This document shows, piece by piece, positions 14,001 to 26,855 of a DNA stretch of 64,000 bases; position 1 is the first letter of the stretch, and the number at the start of each line of letters is the position of its first letter. A model generated the notes under the pieces. It worked only from the letters and a program-made list of their open reading frames with translations, searched no databases and had not been told where the DNA came from. The stretch spans positions 30,388-94,387 of the forward strand of contig JAQGDQ010000058.1 in NCBI GenBank assembly GCA_030141605.1, read 5' to 3'. Source of the stretch: Tubiluchus corallicola. Lineage: Eukaryota; Priapulida; Priapulimorpha; Priapulimorphida; Tubiluchidae. Made by a program: the position numbers and the translations under genes.

Positions 14001-16009
14001 TTATACATTATAGATATAGGATTTTTTCCATCTGTACTGAATCTCAAAAGCTGGTGGGTTGACTTTCTCAAAGACTGTTGTTGGAGTGAGTTAGTACTAA
14101 TTGTAATGCTAATGTAAAACACGTAAACTAGTCTTAGTGGACATGTGTTACCTAGGTCCACCAGTAATTTAAGTCATTGCATTGGACATTAAACGTTTCT
14201 GCATTAAGCTGTGTGAGAATATAGAAACAACAAGCTTGTGTAGGAGCTAGTACTTTATATGATCTTGAAATAGATGTTTTTCTCTTGAAGTGATTATGTC
14301 AAATAACACAGCTAAGTACATGTTCCAAATCTGTCTTAGTCATGTGTTGCTAGGCAGTCCAAACCAAAACATTGCTGTGATTTTTTATTAAATATGTGAA
14401 GAATGCGTGTCCACTGTCAGATTTGAAGGGTGTCATGGGAAAAGTAGGCACTGCTTCTGTCTGTCTGCATGTTGAAATTCCTTGTTCACTTCTAGCATTA
14501 CGATCATTATGGCCATGTATTGCCAAGCAGCCACAACAATGTGGCGAAGGGGTCTTTTCGTGGACCACTTGATTTCGTCTACCTGTCGAAACAAGATCGT
14601 GAGAACCTCAGACTCAGTGTATTAGTTGACTCATTAGTCAGCATCGTATTTATCTCTTTATTCTTTTATTTGTAGGAACTAGATACGCTCATTTAGCATG
14701 TTATTAGCAAATTAAATGCAATGCATGACATGGTACATTTTGCAATTTCACTTTCTTTATACAGTAGTTTTAAAATTATATTTTGTTCTGACTTATCTGT
14801 ACCTGATTCTTTTGTAGTTGTGCTTTGATTTGCACTTTGTTATTAGTGCGTAGTATTCATGTGGTTAACTTGCAATTTTAAATTTAAAGCAGTTGTGTAA
14901 TAACTTGTGTAAGTTTCCAAAATTTTTGATTATTTTTTATCAGTTTGATTTGACATTTCGGTTTGTTTATTTTTACATGTTGATCCTTCTTTCTTTTTAC
15001 ATGTTTTTGTCTGAGTAACTGTAATTCGTGTGAAAATTAAATTCTAACACATGTTCTTGCACAGTGAACTAACTGAAAGGACTGTTCTCAGAATTTGCTT
15101 TCTTTTTGCAGTGTCAGCTGAGGTTTCTAAACTTGTTCATATAGCATGGACTGTTCTCAGAATTTGCTTCTTTTTGCAGTGTCAGCTGGGGCTTCTAAAC
15201 TTGTTCATATAGCATGGACTGTTCTCAGAATTTGCTTCTTTTTGCAGTGTCAGCTGAGGCTTCTAAACTTGTTCACATGGCATTGTGACGTCTTGCATGA
15301 CTTTTTTACCATTGCTGTGTGTCAAGATTGCTTACTTTGCCACTACTGATCAGGTTTTTGCTTATTCCAGGTTCCACTCTACCTGAGTGCTGCACTGATG
15401 TCCGTGTATTATGTCCTAAGAATAAATTTGCCAGATCAAGTGCTTGTTTCTTTCAGACACAACTTTGAAAAATTTTCTAACAAAGCCGTTCTTATAAAAA
15501 TGCATATGCTTTTTAATGGCTGACATCGTCTAACTATTCTGCACTGTCTATGAGGAATGCGCTTCAAGACAGGTCATTTTGCCAAATTACTAATTATAAG
15601 TTAAGCTGATGATTTCTCCTCTAGTCTGAATAGACTAACTTGATACTTGTCTAAATTAAATCATAAAGTCAAGTTTGCTTCATTTTTAGTGGTACTATGA
15701 AATAAGCACTGATTGTTTTAGATTTATTATTAGGACAACTTGCATTCCTGCCTTTAACATTTTTTCTAGCATTGTTATTGTATGCTGTCATGACCCAAGC
15801 GGTAAACGTTCTCAACTTTCTAAAAAGGAAACATCTGTTACGATTTTTCTTCAACTTCTCCGTTATTAATTCACAACTAACCTTTTCTCTTCTATTTCAA
15901 TTAACTGGTAGCATGCATGGCTAGGTAACTAAAAAAATTCGGTTTGTGTTACAGAAGCGTCGACAGCAAAGATAAGAAAAAGGAAAAGAAGCGACATTTA
16001 TTTTCTTAA
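5041..16009 (+). CDS. SEPTIN7: Septin-7-type GTPase, eleven coding exons, N-terminal exon missing
   Basis: Septins are GTP-binding proteins that form filaments at the cell cortex, the cytokinetic furrow and cilia. The septin-7 class occupies a required place in the core hexamer/octamer. Exons: 5041-5147, 5920-6020, 7273-7407, 7597-7714, 8054-8146, 8612-8708, 9243-9294, 10726-10842, 12058-12193, 12947-13098, 15955-16009. All junctions have AG acceptors and GT donors, and the reading phase agrees across every one. The exons encode 387 residues. In order they show G1 GESGLGKS, G3 DTPGFGD, G4 AKAD, the septin unique element (RGRRYPWG through [11 protein letters not shown]), then a C-terminal Glu/Lys-rich coiled coil from about 12080 to 13040 and a basic tail. 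The close match to vertebrate septin-7 includes [29 protein letters not shown] and [11 protein letters not shown]. The first exon here starts one base into a Gly codon. The roughly 50 upstream residues (N-terminus, polybasic stretch, start of the G domain) were not found at 1-5040. The 7714 donor (GTGCGC) is weaker than the others. Confidence 0.95.
12194..12302 (+). other. Possible alternative septin 3' end: hydrophobic tail, stop and poly(A) signal
   Basis: Reading through the donor after 12193 keeps the septin frame open for 28 more codons, to a TGA at 12278-12280. The extension is strongly hydrophobic ([17 protein letters not shown] in the middle), ends with a single Lys and four further residues, and looks like a C-terminal membrane anchor. 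AATAAA lies at 12297-12302, followed by a T/GT-rich stretch at about 12310-12322. These are the parts of a composite terminal exon. It would truncate the second half of the coiled coil and add a transmembrane tail. I infer an isoform; only the sequence layout is seen. Confidence 0.4.
12297..12302 (+). terminator. AATAAA poly(A) signal inside septin intron 9
   Basis: A canonical hexamer 17 bases after the in-frame stop of the read-through septin frame, with a T/GT-rich element about 10 bases downstream. It could support intronic polyadenylation. AATAAA also arises by chance in AT-rich DNA, so the position matters more than the motif. Confidence 0.4.
15079..15283. repeat. Three tandem 68-bp units in the last septin intron
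   Basis: Units at 15079-15147, 15148-15215 and 15216-15283 are nearly identical, differing by one indel and a few substitutions. Each contains a pyrimidine run ending TTTTTGCAG, a good splice-acceptor match, so the array places three acceptor-like sites just upstream of the final septin exon at 15955. Confidence 0.9.
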
Positions 16010-16791
16010 AGTCATTTGCACTTTTACCTGCAAAGGTGATACTGACAGAAGGTTTTACTACTTTTGCCTGACATTAATGGGGCGACTCATGCTACTGTCG
16101 CACCAGATACGCATTGAAATTGTGTGATTTGGTTGCAAAGGTAGTGAAAAAATTCATGTAAACGATGTGAACATGTGCAGTGGTGCTACAGTTGTTGTCC
16201 AGCTGTTTGTTGCTTATTTGGCGATTGTGAAAACTATGTAGTCGTGTCACTTCTAAGTTGATATGTGGTGCAACGTGTCAAATTGTGGACGGAGGCGCCC
16301 CATTGATATGTGGTGTCTTTTTGTTGAAGTTTCTTTATTGCTTTTATATGTAGATGTGACGATTTGATAATATGTCTTTTAGCTGACCAGCTGTGTTGAG
16401 TTACTAATCACCATTTTGTAGATTAGGCTGTTTCTGTATATTCATGTATCTCTATTGCAAAGACTACTGCTTTGTGAACTTGACAGATGTTGAAAGCTCC
16501 CGGAGTTGCATTACTGTAGATAATTTGTGCTGTTCCTTGTTTCTTCCTTCTTAAAGTTCCCAGTTATTATACCTGTTCGCGTGGCGTAAAAAGTCATGCA
16601 TGACACTGTAAATATAATTATGTAGAGTGTTTTTTGATATGAATGAATGAATGGTCTAGTCACATTGATACTGGCTATGGAATCAGAGCACATTCGAGGG
16701 GCTGTTGGTCAAGACACTGGGCGACGGCACATGGCAACTTTTTCAATTCGTTTTTGAACTTAGCTCAAAATACCTTTCTTAACTTAATAAA
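16010..16791 (+). other. Probable septin 3' UTR with AATAAA
   Basis: The sequence after the septin stop has no coding character. The first AATAAA I see is at 16786-16791, which would give a 3' UTR of about 0.8 kb. The cleavage site is inferred. Confidence 0.5.
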
Positions 16792-17181
16792 CTAATTCCA
16801 GTTCTGATCTGGAGTCTGGAATTAATTCTCTTTCCAAATCAAACACCTCCACTGACTGAGTGGTTGGGCGGTAGTGTGAGTAATTGCCAAAAAAGATATA
16901 TTTTCTTGTAGGTTTCTGTTGTTGCAATATTTAGGAACGATTTGGCGTTAAAGTAATCACAAGTGTTGCAGACTGCACCATACTCAGCATACTATTTATG
17001 GTGCTAATGTTGCCATCTGACAGAATTACTTGTTAGTTTTGCTTTAAAAATTTCAGCAAAATTTTTAAATTTAGAAACAACACGCAAATGCACAAAATGT
17101 GTGTAGTGGGTGTATATACAAAGTGTTTGCATTTATTATGTCATGTTTTTTTTTGTAAAAATGAATTTATTTCTCTTGCAG

Positions 17182-17224
17182 AAAGCTGAGCTTATTTGGA
17201 ACAATGAAGAAGCTGAAGAATTAG
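17182..17224 (+). other. Candidate alternative last septin exon
   Basis: A strong acceptor (pyrimidine-rich tract ending TTCTCTTGCAG at 17171-17181) precedes this segment. Joined to the septin donor after 13098 it is in phase: it completes a Glu codon and adds a short basic tail, KLSLFGTMKKLKN, then TAG at 17222-17224. The used exon at 15955 has the same phase and also ends in a Lys-rich tail. A second frame is open through the same segment (AELIWNNEEAEELAHSHLY) and would be in phase with the donor after 12193. No family match supports either reading. Confidence 0.2.
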
Positions 17225-18816
17225 CCCATTCTCACCTGTACGGTTTGTACATTGTAAACTTATTGATGTGTGCACAGGTACATATGACCCACCTCACCCT
17301 CAGTATTGAGACGATTTTAACCAAGGACCAATGTTTGATACACCAGGTCTATTGGACCGTTATTCCGGTGTATATTATAGTGAACAATCAATCATTTATC
17401 TGTGAATTTGATCTTTGTGTGATTCTGAATTTGTCATATCAAATGAATATAGTATTTTGTGTTTTTCGATATGCTGTATTACAAAAAATCCTTCAACTCT
17501 TGACGGCTTGGAACTGATTATTTCTGTTTTATGTCTCATAAGGCATTTTTAGACTATAAATTGTCTAAGTATTGTAAGTAATGACTGTGCTCTCTTCATT
17601 CATTCTTTACTGCTTTATTTATTACAGCTTACAAAAAAAACAGTTTTACTTTGTAAACCTGTCATCTAATTCATTGCTAAATTATTTAGCAAAATGCTCG
17701 TATTTTCGTTGCTTTTTTGCCAAGTATGTGTACTAGTTATTGCTGAAAGCAAAGTTGTTTCTCTATAGACTTGTATAGACTAATTTTATTTTGTGTAGAT
17801 ATTCGTCATACATAGTATATGTAATGTATCAAAATTGACAAGTATTGCATTGAGGTATTTATCATGGCGACTAATCAGTCTAATCGATGATATATTTTAA
17901 TTAGATTAATGAGTATTGCCTTTGTTGCTCTTTAATGTATTAGTTAAGTAGGCGTGCTATAAATGAGACCATTTACGAATCAACTTTGTTAATCAACTTT
18001 GTGGGTGCAGTAGCATTATTTCCAAAATTAAAACCTTATGCCTATAATAACAAATTACATTAGTCAGTATAGTCAGGCATTATTACAATCGAGCATTTTG
18101 CTTGCAATGAGCAGTGTCAGTAGGTAAATGTAAAAACATACATAGATAACAGTATGTTATGCTCTTGTAAATGCTGATTCTACAAGCAGCAGGTAATTCC
18201 CATGCTTTTTCCATTCTGGGCAGATATTGTAGTTCATAACTGATGAAATAATATTTGTAAATGTAAACATGTAATTTTTAATATTTGTTATGTAAGTGAA
18301 CTATTAAATGTGCAAAAATACTATTTATTAAAAAACTAATCTCTTAAATGTTAACATAACGTTTCGTAATTAGCAAGAATTAGCTTATTTCTTACCACTG
18401 CAATAGTGGAATTTTGATGTGTCAGTTTCTTGCAACACAACTATCATACTTTCTCACTTTTTTATATTATGTTCTCTTACTGTCTCTTTTATAGATAAAA
18501 TAATAACAGTAGCTATAATAAACGTAGTACATTTGTTGTTTATAAGTATTCTTAATTTTGTGTTTAATTTTGATGTAAATTTGATTAAAAAAAATTGTAA
18601 TGTGCTTCCGTTGTTGTTCAGTTCATCGCTTCCTGAGCAGTATTCAAGTATGGCAATAGATTATTTGGCAATTTTCTTTCAGTTTTATTATGACCCAAAT
18701 CAGTTTAGTCTTACTCCTTTCTTTTTAATTGTCTTATGCCTTTCAGAGGTAGTGTCATATTCTTTATATATTAGTATTGTTGCATTATACGATTTGTAGT
18801 TGCCTAATACTAAGAA

Positions 18817-18822
18817 TTTATT
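18817..18822 (-). terminator. Candidate poly(A) signal of the KLHL gene
   Basis: AATAAA on the minus strand about 610 bases past the Kelch stop. I saw no canonical hexamer nearer. Chance occurrence is likely enough in AT-rich DNA to keep this weak. Confidence 0.3.
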
Positions 18823-19432
18823 GAATATGCTTCCTGTAAACAGCGTTTTCAGAATGTAAAAAAATGTTATGTGTGCATGTATAGTAATCTTGATGAACTG
18901 AATAAAATGATTTGTTTAATAAAATCTCCTGGCATGTTGAGGTTTAATTTTTTTTTGAAAATTGGAGTGCTCAAAAGAGTAAGTTTGCATGTTGTGTGTC
19001 TGAATACTCACCAACCTCACTTAACGCTCCAAACTTTTGCGAAACATAATATCTATGTTTGCATCGAGTGCCACAGACTTGTATGTATTAATGCACTGCA
19101 CTATAATGCCAAACTCACTTAATACCAGCCTTTCTTGCAGTCCAGAAATAGGTGGTATAAAGAGGTTTTGACTAGTTTTTAATTCATACCTGCTCTGGCA
19201 TCGAAAATATTAACTCCTTTATATAATAACATTGTGAGAAACTAGAAGATGGAAAGTAGAAGAAAAGTGACATTTGGTCACAGTGATGTGTCAATAAATA
19301 ATTTTTTTACAAATGGATGATTAAAACGTATTTGAAATGACAATGAGTTGTTTTACTGACTACGAGATCTTGCCGACAACTCTTCAATGCGAATTCAGCA
19401 TCATGATTCCTTTCACTGGTATATATAGTCTT

Positions 19433-22095
19433 TCAATACGACTGATTTGGAGGATAACCATGCTTTACTGGAGTGTACAGATTACAAGCAGCATGCTCCC
19501 ATATGTCCATGGAAAGATCCCCCTCTGTGCTCCAGGTATCAGTCTCAGGATCATAACATTCCACCAGCCGTGTTGGTCTTCTGTTCTCTGTGAAACCACC
19601 AATTAAGTACATCTCTCTACTGTACAAGACCATTGAGGTGTGATATCTAGGTGTTGGCACCTGTGTCACCACTGACCATGTGTCAGTTTCAATGTCATAA
19701 CAGTCTAGTGTATCGAGAATTATTCTCCTGCCATTGTCATCCTCGTACCACCCACCAGCTACCACGAGCTTGTTCTCGTAAGTGATGACACAATGGTCGG
19801 CTCTTGGCCGCAGCATTGGTGCCTTCTTTTCCCAAGTATTTTGTACCGTATCATAACATAGCAACGTAGCAGTAACGGAGTAATCGACTAGACCGCCACA
19901 AATAAATATGAACTGTTTCCATTCTGCTCCGCTGTGCTGAGTTCGACGTGCAGGTAAAGATTGGATGTACGACCATTGATTGTCGGTTGGACTGTAACAC
20001 TCACAGGATGAAGTGGAAAAGCCATCATCCATGTCTAAATCTGGAGGATCTACGGCACCACCGATGGCATATAGTTTGCCGGCAACCATACCAAGATAAA
20101 ATCTACACCGTTCCTGTGACATGGGCGAAATAACAGACCACTCGTCCATTCTGGGATCGTAACAAAAACCAAAAGGATGGATCTGCTCTTGGAGAGACTG
20201 ATTAAAACAACCACCAACTACGTAGAGTTTGTTTGATATCACAGATACACCAAAGTTACATTGTTCTATATGCGGAATTTCAGTTAACACATCCCACTGT
20301 TTAGTATCCAACTTGTAACACATGATCTTGTTCGTTATTCCACCAAAAAGAAAGCCACCAACAGTCACCATGCATCTTTGGAGACCACGTACGTTCGGCG
20401 GAAGTTCTTCATGTGTGGTGTCACTCATGATGTCTTCTGAGCCCACACATATGGACACAACATTCGAAAAGTGTGCTTTGGCTTGGCGAAAAATACCGTG
20501 CTCTTCTGCAATCCGTGTAATATCTTCTGGTGATATGCTCATATAGTTTATAGAATCAAATAACCGCTGAGCAAACACGATCCTGTTCACTTTGTCAAAT
20601 TTTATCCACACGATAACCATGAGAAGCACCTGTACTTCAGAGCAGTCAACAGAGAAGCCCCCGTCTAGCACTGTCGATAATTGACCAATTGTCATGTCAG
20701 CAAATGCACTCAACATTGAGAATGTGGTAAGCCTATTACAGATGAATTGATAGGTATGCAGTTCAAGATCAGTGAGTGAATATTTTTCAGCTGTGTTGAG
20801 GATCATCAAAGCAGATGTCAGAGTTAACTGCGAGCGAAGATACCTTGCACATTCCTGCACCACTTGCTGCATCTGAACGTAGTCTGCTGCCGCCAAGATA
20901 TCATTAACATTGTCCATTGTCAGCACAAGTTTTGAAGTGTAAGCGAATTCTATCAACAGCCTCAGTCCCCTTGCAGTTACTCCATCCAAATGAACCTCTT
21001 TTGTTTTACACTCGGATAGGTGCCCGGCAAACAATGCACGAAAATATTCACTGCAAGCAGCCAGTACAGTTTTGTGAGCATGCAACTCGCACCCTTCTGC
21101 AACAAGCACCACATCTAGAAGAAGTCTTTGTTGACGTAACTTATTAAGGCCCTCTAACATGTCTTTCCTGTGGGCTGCAAATTCTACGTGAGTAACATCT
21201 GAATCGCACCTTGGCCGTTTATAAATCATGTTATATCCCACGTTCCTTTGACATGCACCTATAAAAATAGATAAATGGAAATTATGCATGAAATTTCAAA
21301 GTCAAACATTGTCCATTGTTAGCATCAGTGGAGGAAACAATAACTTGCATCATGAGTTGGATGCCTTGCAAATAGATTCCGGACTATTTCTGCTAAGCAG
21401 AACAGCTAAGGGCATTTGGCAATTATCACAAACACACTAACAACTATCACAGCAGTAAGCCAATCATTCACAACTAGTCTTACCACCACAAAGCACACAA
21501 TACGTCAAGCATTGACCCCAGTTTCTCCCAGCTTTACCACATGCTTTGTTTGCTTTTGCTTTACTGCACACAGGGTTTTCTTTATTAATTTGTCTTTCAG
21601 GAAACGAACCTATGTGAATGTTAGTCATGCAATGAACACACGCAGTTTAATGCCGATTTCTAAATTGTCAGGCAGCTTTAGGGTGTACAAGACTCCACCA
21701 TGCTCACCATCTAATTAATTCTGCCCCTTATCTGTCAATTCATGCACAAATTATTTATGATTGTGACGTGCTAGTTAAGAAAATTCACCAGCAACTTGTA
21801 CACACTCTTCCCTTTCCATTTGCAAGGAATACTTAAAAATGAATACACAATAGATAATACAATAGTTGGCAAAAAATTGCCGAGCTTTGCTAACAAGTTT
21901 TTCAGTTTGACTAGTCATTTTTCTGTAATTTTATGTGAGCTGGGCAAACAACATGGCCAACAATGACATGTTTTAGTCACTGTACACGTGAATGAAAGAC
22001 AGTGATGGATCAAATTCTAAGCATGACAGTCTAGACATATAATTTGAAAAACTATTGAAGGTACAATAAAATAGAAGAATCTTACCAAGGCACAT
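19433..22095 (-). CDS. BTB-BACK-Kelch (KLHL family) protein
   Basis: Kelch-like proteins of this layout usually act as substrate adaptors for cullin-3 ubiquitin ligases: the BTB domain binds cullin and the Kelch propeller binds the target. The main coding exon is 19433-21258, preceded by a good acceptor (TCTATTTTTATAG). Counting from the ATG at 21229 the protein has 598 residues. The BTB domain covers roughly 30-140 (LLLDVVLV, HKTVLAACSEYFRALF), BACK roughly 145-250, and six Kelch repeats roughly 310-590, marked by Gly-Gly pairs in VTVGGF, YVVGGC, YAIGGA, FICGGL, VVAGGW and YLIGGF. A 5' exon ending at 22086 (donor CCTTG|GTAAG) supplies an in-frame ATG at 22095 that would add 13 residues, so the start is undecided. 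The whole domain set in one exon is common in this family. I could not assign the subfamily. Confidence 0.9.
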
Positions 22096-22115
22096 ACTAC
22101 GGTCCCAAACGACAT
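22086..22115 (-). promoter_or_regulatory. 5' exon of the KLHL gene with an upstream ORF
   Basis: The donor GTAAG at 22081-22085 and the acceptor at 21259-21260 (minus strand) define an 826-bp first intron. The exon has an ATG at 22115 (out of frame) opening a 20-codon upstream ORF, and an ATG at 22095 in frame with the Kelch protein. The upstream ORF stops at 21228-21226, overlapping the internal ATG at 21229 as ATGA. The 5' limit of the exon is not visible; an in-frame TAA lies a little upstream, so the protein cannot start further out in this exon. Confidence 0.5.
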
Positions 22116-25100
22116 TTCTCTGTTTGCCTTATAGATTTGTAAAAAGCATCTTTAATAAATGTACAGAATAGCTTTTTGCACGTATGCAATGAGTTGACTA
22201 GACTGCGGACTAAAGCTGACGTAACTCCTAGCAGGAAACTACTGAACTAGGAACTACAATAGTAACCAGCTCTCGCTCCCAATTAGAGCGGCTTCGAATT
22301 CATCGCATTGCAAGCAATGATGATCCAAGCAACTAAAGGCAATTAGATAGTGTTGCAGGTCAACGAGTGCTCAATTGACATTGCACAATTCTGTACTCTC
22401 GAAGTTATCGAACCCAGCTGGCCAATCAGAAGACATACAGAATGAAATAGTTTTTTGACAAACAGAACTACGGTGATGCTTGTGATACTACAAGAATATT
22501 CTGCAGATCAAATGTAAGGAAACATGGCAAAAGTACGTGGACGAATAAAAGCCAATAATCATGTCGAATAAATGACAACATTCGATTCCGAAGAAAAAGT
22601 GAAAAGAAAAGCACGTGAATTTGTGAATAATACTCCTGCTGGAACTTTAAAAAAACACAGCTATATGAGCTGGTTTATAACGTGGCATTATTACCCTTAG
22701 TTAACCTTACAACTATGTAAATTTACAGGCGTTCATTCTAAAGAGTATTCAGTGGAGGTCACTCACGCACAAATGCACAATGCATATTCACGAGTACAAC
22801 AAAGATTATTATAAACAAAATACAGGAAATATTATAGGTTGAGTTTAGGTCAATGGCATAATTCATAGATAGAGGTTAAAAGCACAGTGAGACTGCCAGA
22901 CGTTGCGTACCTTTGTATATATTCAACCGCGTAGCTGCTATTGACTTTATAAGCCCATGCAACAACTAGTTTAACTGCATTTGTACAGCGATTGTTAAAT
23001 TTTAATTGCTTTCAGCCTACTTAATTCTAGAATGGTGGGTTAGTTTAAATTTAACCGCCCAAGTGAAAGTGATTAGGCGAACCAAAACTGGAATATAAAG
23101 TCGTTAGGTGTGAGTATTTAAGTTAGTCGTAAAAGTTAATAATGTAGACAGTTAAAAAAAGACATTTGAGTTTAATACTTGCAATCGAGTTATACTAACT
23201 TACTCAACAAACAGTTTATACCTACAATACTTATACTCACTATATAAATATAAGGTATAATATGCTAGATTATTTCGATTGATTATTCTGATAGTTCAGT
23301 AACTTCGGTTCGTCTAAGACAATGGCAAAAACCGCAAATGGATAGAAAGACTTCATTACTTTACCAATTTTTTTTCGCAGGCTATTGTAATAGCCTAATT
23401 ACGGGTTGGCTGTCTTTCGACCGACCAACAATCCAACATTATGATTATCATTGATTTTAATATTGTAGTAATGCAGTGCGCGAATATACAAAACGCATTA
23501 TATCACGTCAAAAGACAACTAGGCAAACAAACTTCCAAATGAATTAGTACTACTACAATAGTTATAACACTGCGAGAACTTTGCAAAACTGCGCTATCAT
23601 AGCACTCACTGTGCGCCTCTGTAGATACAAAGCAATAAATTCTAAGTAAAACCACATATAATAGCATGTATAACCCAAAACTTGCATACATATAATGACT
23701 ACTTCGAGACGATTAAAGTTAATTACTCTACCTTAAAGTAAGTCCAATTTCAGTATTGCAAATACACAGTGAATCTAAGGCATGCTTTACCAGTAATATG
23801 AGTCAGAGCTGACCGACGTTAGCAAACTACTTTGACAAGCAGCTGTTTGAGCAGCTAGCGAAGTCATCATGCATGAAATAACACATTGTGATTGTCATGC
23901 ATAGCAGTAGTAGCACGGCGTGGCACAATGCATGGTAGCCAAATTAATCATTATAGCTGAGAAATTAAACTATATTAACACCTGCGTAATGCACGCTTTG
24001 AGCAAGGTCAGAGTTAACAATGACTATAGTTAACAATAAGGATGATTCATTCATCGATTATTATTGAATCGTTATAATATAATCGAACGAACATGGTTTG
24101 CAATGCATTTGTGGCCCGCGTTCAAGATCATATCTAATTGGACGACATTTTCAGAAAATTTGGTATAAATTAGAGCCTATGGGATACCTTTAAGCTTAAG
24201 GGATGCAGTGTAAGGGCTATAGCTATTAGCTAACACTTGTGACGAATGGATCATTTTGCATATTTTGTGAAGAGCTTTTTAAGAAGTTTATGTATACAGA
24301 TGGAAGTTTTTCTAGTCACATACATTTAATAATATTAATGCGTAACCATACTGTGGAATTTGGAAACCTATAGTTGTAAGCCCCGTAAACCTTATTCACA
24401 AAGGTTATCGTGGGCCGTCCACACGGTCATTCAAAACATTGTCGTTCTCGAGTTTATCAGTGCAGGGCTGTGTGGCCGCCAACAGAATGACATTGAAAAT
24501 TGGATGTAGTTCAAGTTTGGCGATAAAGCTGATCTTGTTTTGCGTCAGTGTCCGTCGTCTCGAAACGAACAGCCAACAATAACGTGCGCTGGTGATTCAG
24601 GTAGAACAACCCGTCTATAGCAGGTACGTAAACGGCGCGTTGTCACTAAAACAACACATTAACAAAAGGCAACAGATGTACAAAATTACATTTGTGTTTG
24701 TGTGCAGAAATTTCCGTGACAGACTGTGCGTAGGTTTCGCAGACTTGTCCTGTGATATGTTCAGGGATTTGCACTCGCACTGCGACGACTAAGGTCCTTC
24801 ATAATCTACCTTTTTTGCACTATTTACAGATGCAAACTTGGCCAATAATCAAACATATTGGCTGTTATTTGGATATAATTTATATATTCATTTGCGCTTT
24901 TGCTTTTAATTGTCGCAATATTTGATAATAAATTCTTCTTTCATTTCTTTGCCGAAGTTCTTTTGTCTTTGACTTTGCCTTCTCTTTTTTCAGCACAAGC
25001 TAAAACAAAGCTCGTGTTCACACAACCCATTTTGACACTGCACATGTATTTCAGAAAATGAAATTAGAGAACACTCCTTCAAACAAATAGTTGCGCATAA

Positions 25101-25136
25101 AGTAACTGTCGGTGAAAATTTGTCTTGTCAGTCTTA

Positions 25137-25250
25137 GGGGTTTGACTGTCAGTGTTCACAGTCAGTGGTTTGAATGTCAGTCTTCAGAGTCGGTGGTTTG
25201 AATGTCAGTCTTCAGAGTCAGTGCTGTGAATGTCAGTCTTTCGAATGTCA
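25137..25250. repeat. Degenerate tandem repeat, about 31-bp unit
   Basis: About three and a half imperfect copies of a unit containing TTTGAATGTCAGTCTTCAGAGTC, differing by substitutions. No coding frame is associated. Confidence 0.7.
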
Positions 25251-26855
25251 TTCTTTTGAAATACCGTGAGGATTAGGTATAAGAACAGCGAGTGTAAAAA
25301 CAGCTATCTACTTCATGTGTAAATTATACAATAAGACGCTAAGCAACGTTTTGTAAGTCCCTCAGTGAAAAGTTCTTGGCATGCGCAACTCTTCCTTAAT
25401 AAACCCGTGTGGACTCGACAACGTGTCAATTTTTTTCTTGTCGAAAAGCTGGTGTGAACAAATTATACATTAACAGGGCAAAGGTGTTCACGTATTAGAT
25501 TAAAAACAAGTGGCATGCAAAACTTGTCAGACTTTGAATGCATTTATTACACGTTTGTTTGTGTATAATATACATTAAATTACGTAACCTGACAGAGCAT
25601 CCCGAGACATCTCAAGATGATAATACCTACTGTCTCTCTTCATCTTCATTACTACCTCTTTAGATTCTGCCACTTTTTGTTACCTTTTTGCGTCTTCTGA
25701 TTTAACGTGAAACAGAAAGTTGTTACACTGTTACAAATGCCATGTGTTTACTATTATTTTATCAGCAGAAGAGAAACATCTGTAGCAATAATATGATACA
25801 ACGTAAGTAAACAATGTCTACATGAAAACTTGCTCACGCGGGCACTAATTTACGCTGATGCGTAGAACATGCGCCATGGGGGAAAACTTGCTCGTGTAAA
25901 CGAAGTTTAAAAACTTGGTTTCTATAAAACTAGTTACGTTGCATTTTAATAACACAATTACTTTTAATACATACCGCTATTTAACAATAAATAAGTTCTG
26001 TGCCCTAATTCTAACACAACAGACAAAACAAAAACTAAAAACTTCATATGTAAATTAATAATCGCAGCATATAAACGTTTAAGAATTTTCTGCTCTAACT
26101 TTATATTAAGAACATTATCACAACTAAGTTAGAGCACACAATTATACGATTTTTTACTAAACCACCAATTATAAATATAAATGTTTTATTACCTATTGTG
26201 CATTCAATTAACCTATTACTTAATCAAGTGGAAACAGGAAAATAATGTTAAATAGTGCACACTTATAATTTAAGACTGCAAACTTAATACTAAATTATTA
26301 GGCTTCACATGATACCTTAACAGTACCAAGAAATTTTGGAAAGCGTGCTTCTCTTGCATTTAGAGATTCCTGGGGGAATCTATCTCCGGTTAAGGGACTT
26401 AAAAGTCATACCAAAACTTAGAGAGATGATGGTGCTACTTTTTCTACCAAACACACATGTTTGAAGTAACATGCGGGTGTTATGTTTTGGACTGAAATGG
26501 TCAACAAAAGTCATAATTTGGTGACAGAAGATCGGAAAAATGATGAATATGACTGAAGTTAAAGTCGACTAAATACAGATTGATATTACTATTTTATTGT
26601 TATTATGTCACTGTATTAATTGATAACTACGTACGTAGATAAGCAACGAAACCTGGCACGACCAACCTACCTAAATAACCAACCTAGCAACGTGTAAAAC
26701 AGTATACTGTCAGTGCTAAATACACGTTTACGATTAAGACATTGTAAATACAAAAAGTGGCAGAATGTCAAAATAAATGGTAACTAAAACTGCTAAGTAG
26801 AGAACACAGCTCAACAAGCTAACAAATTCATATAACAACAAACGTGTTACTTCAG

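Noticed and set aside
21259-21289. KLHL open frame extended upstream to an ATG at 21289
   Set aside because: These bases contain a strong acceptor (TATTTTTATAG) and are intronic.
24592-24792. 66-codon plus-strand frame
   Set aside because: No family resemblance, no splice context; expected by chance.
24360-25930. Possible DNA element with GTCCACACGG motifs in opposite orientation near 24420 and 25410
   Set aside because: The match is only about 10 bases and no target duplication was found.
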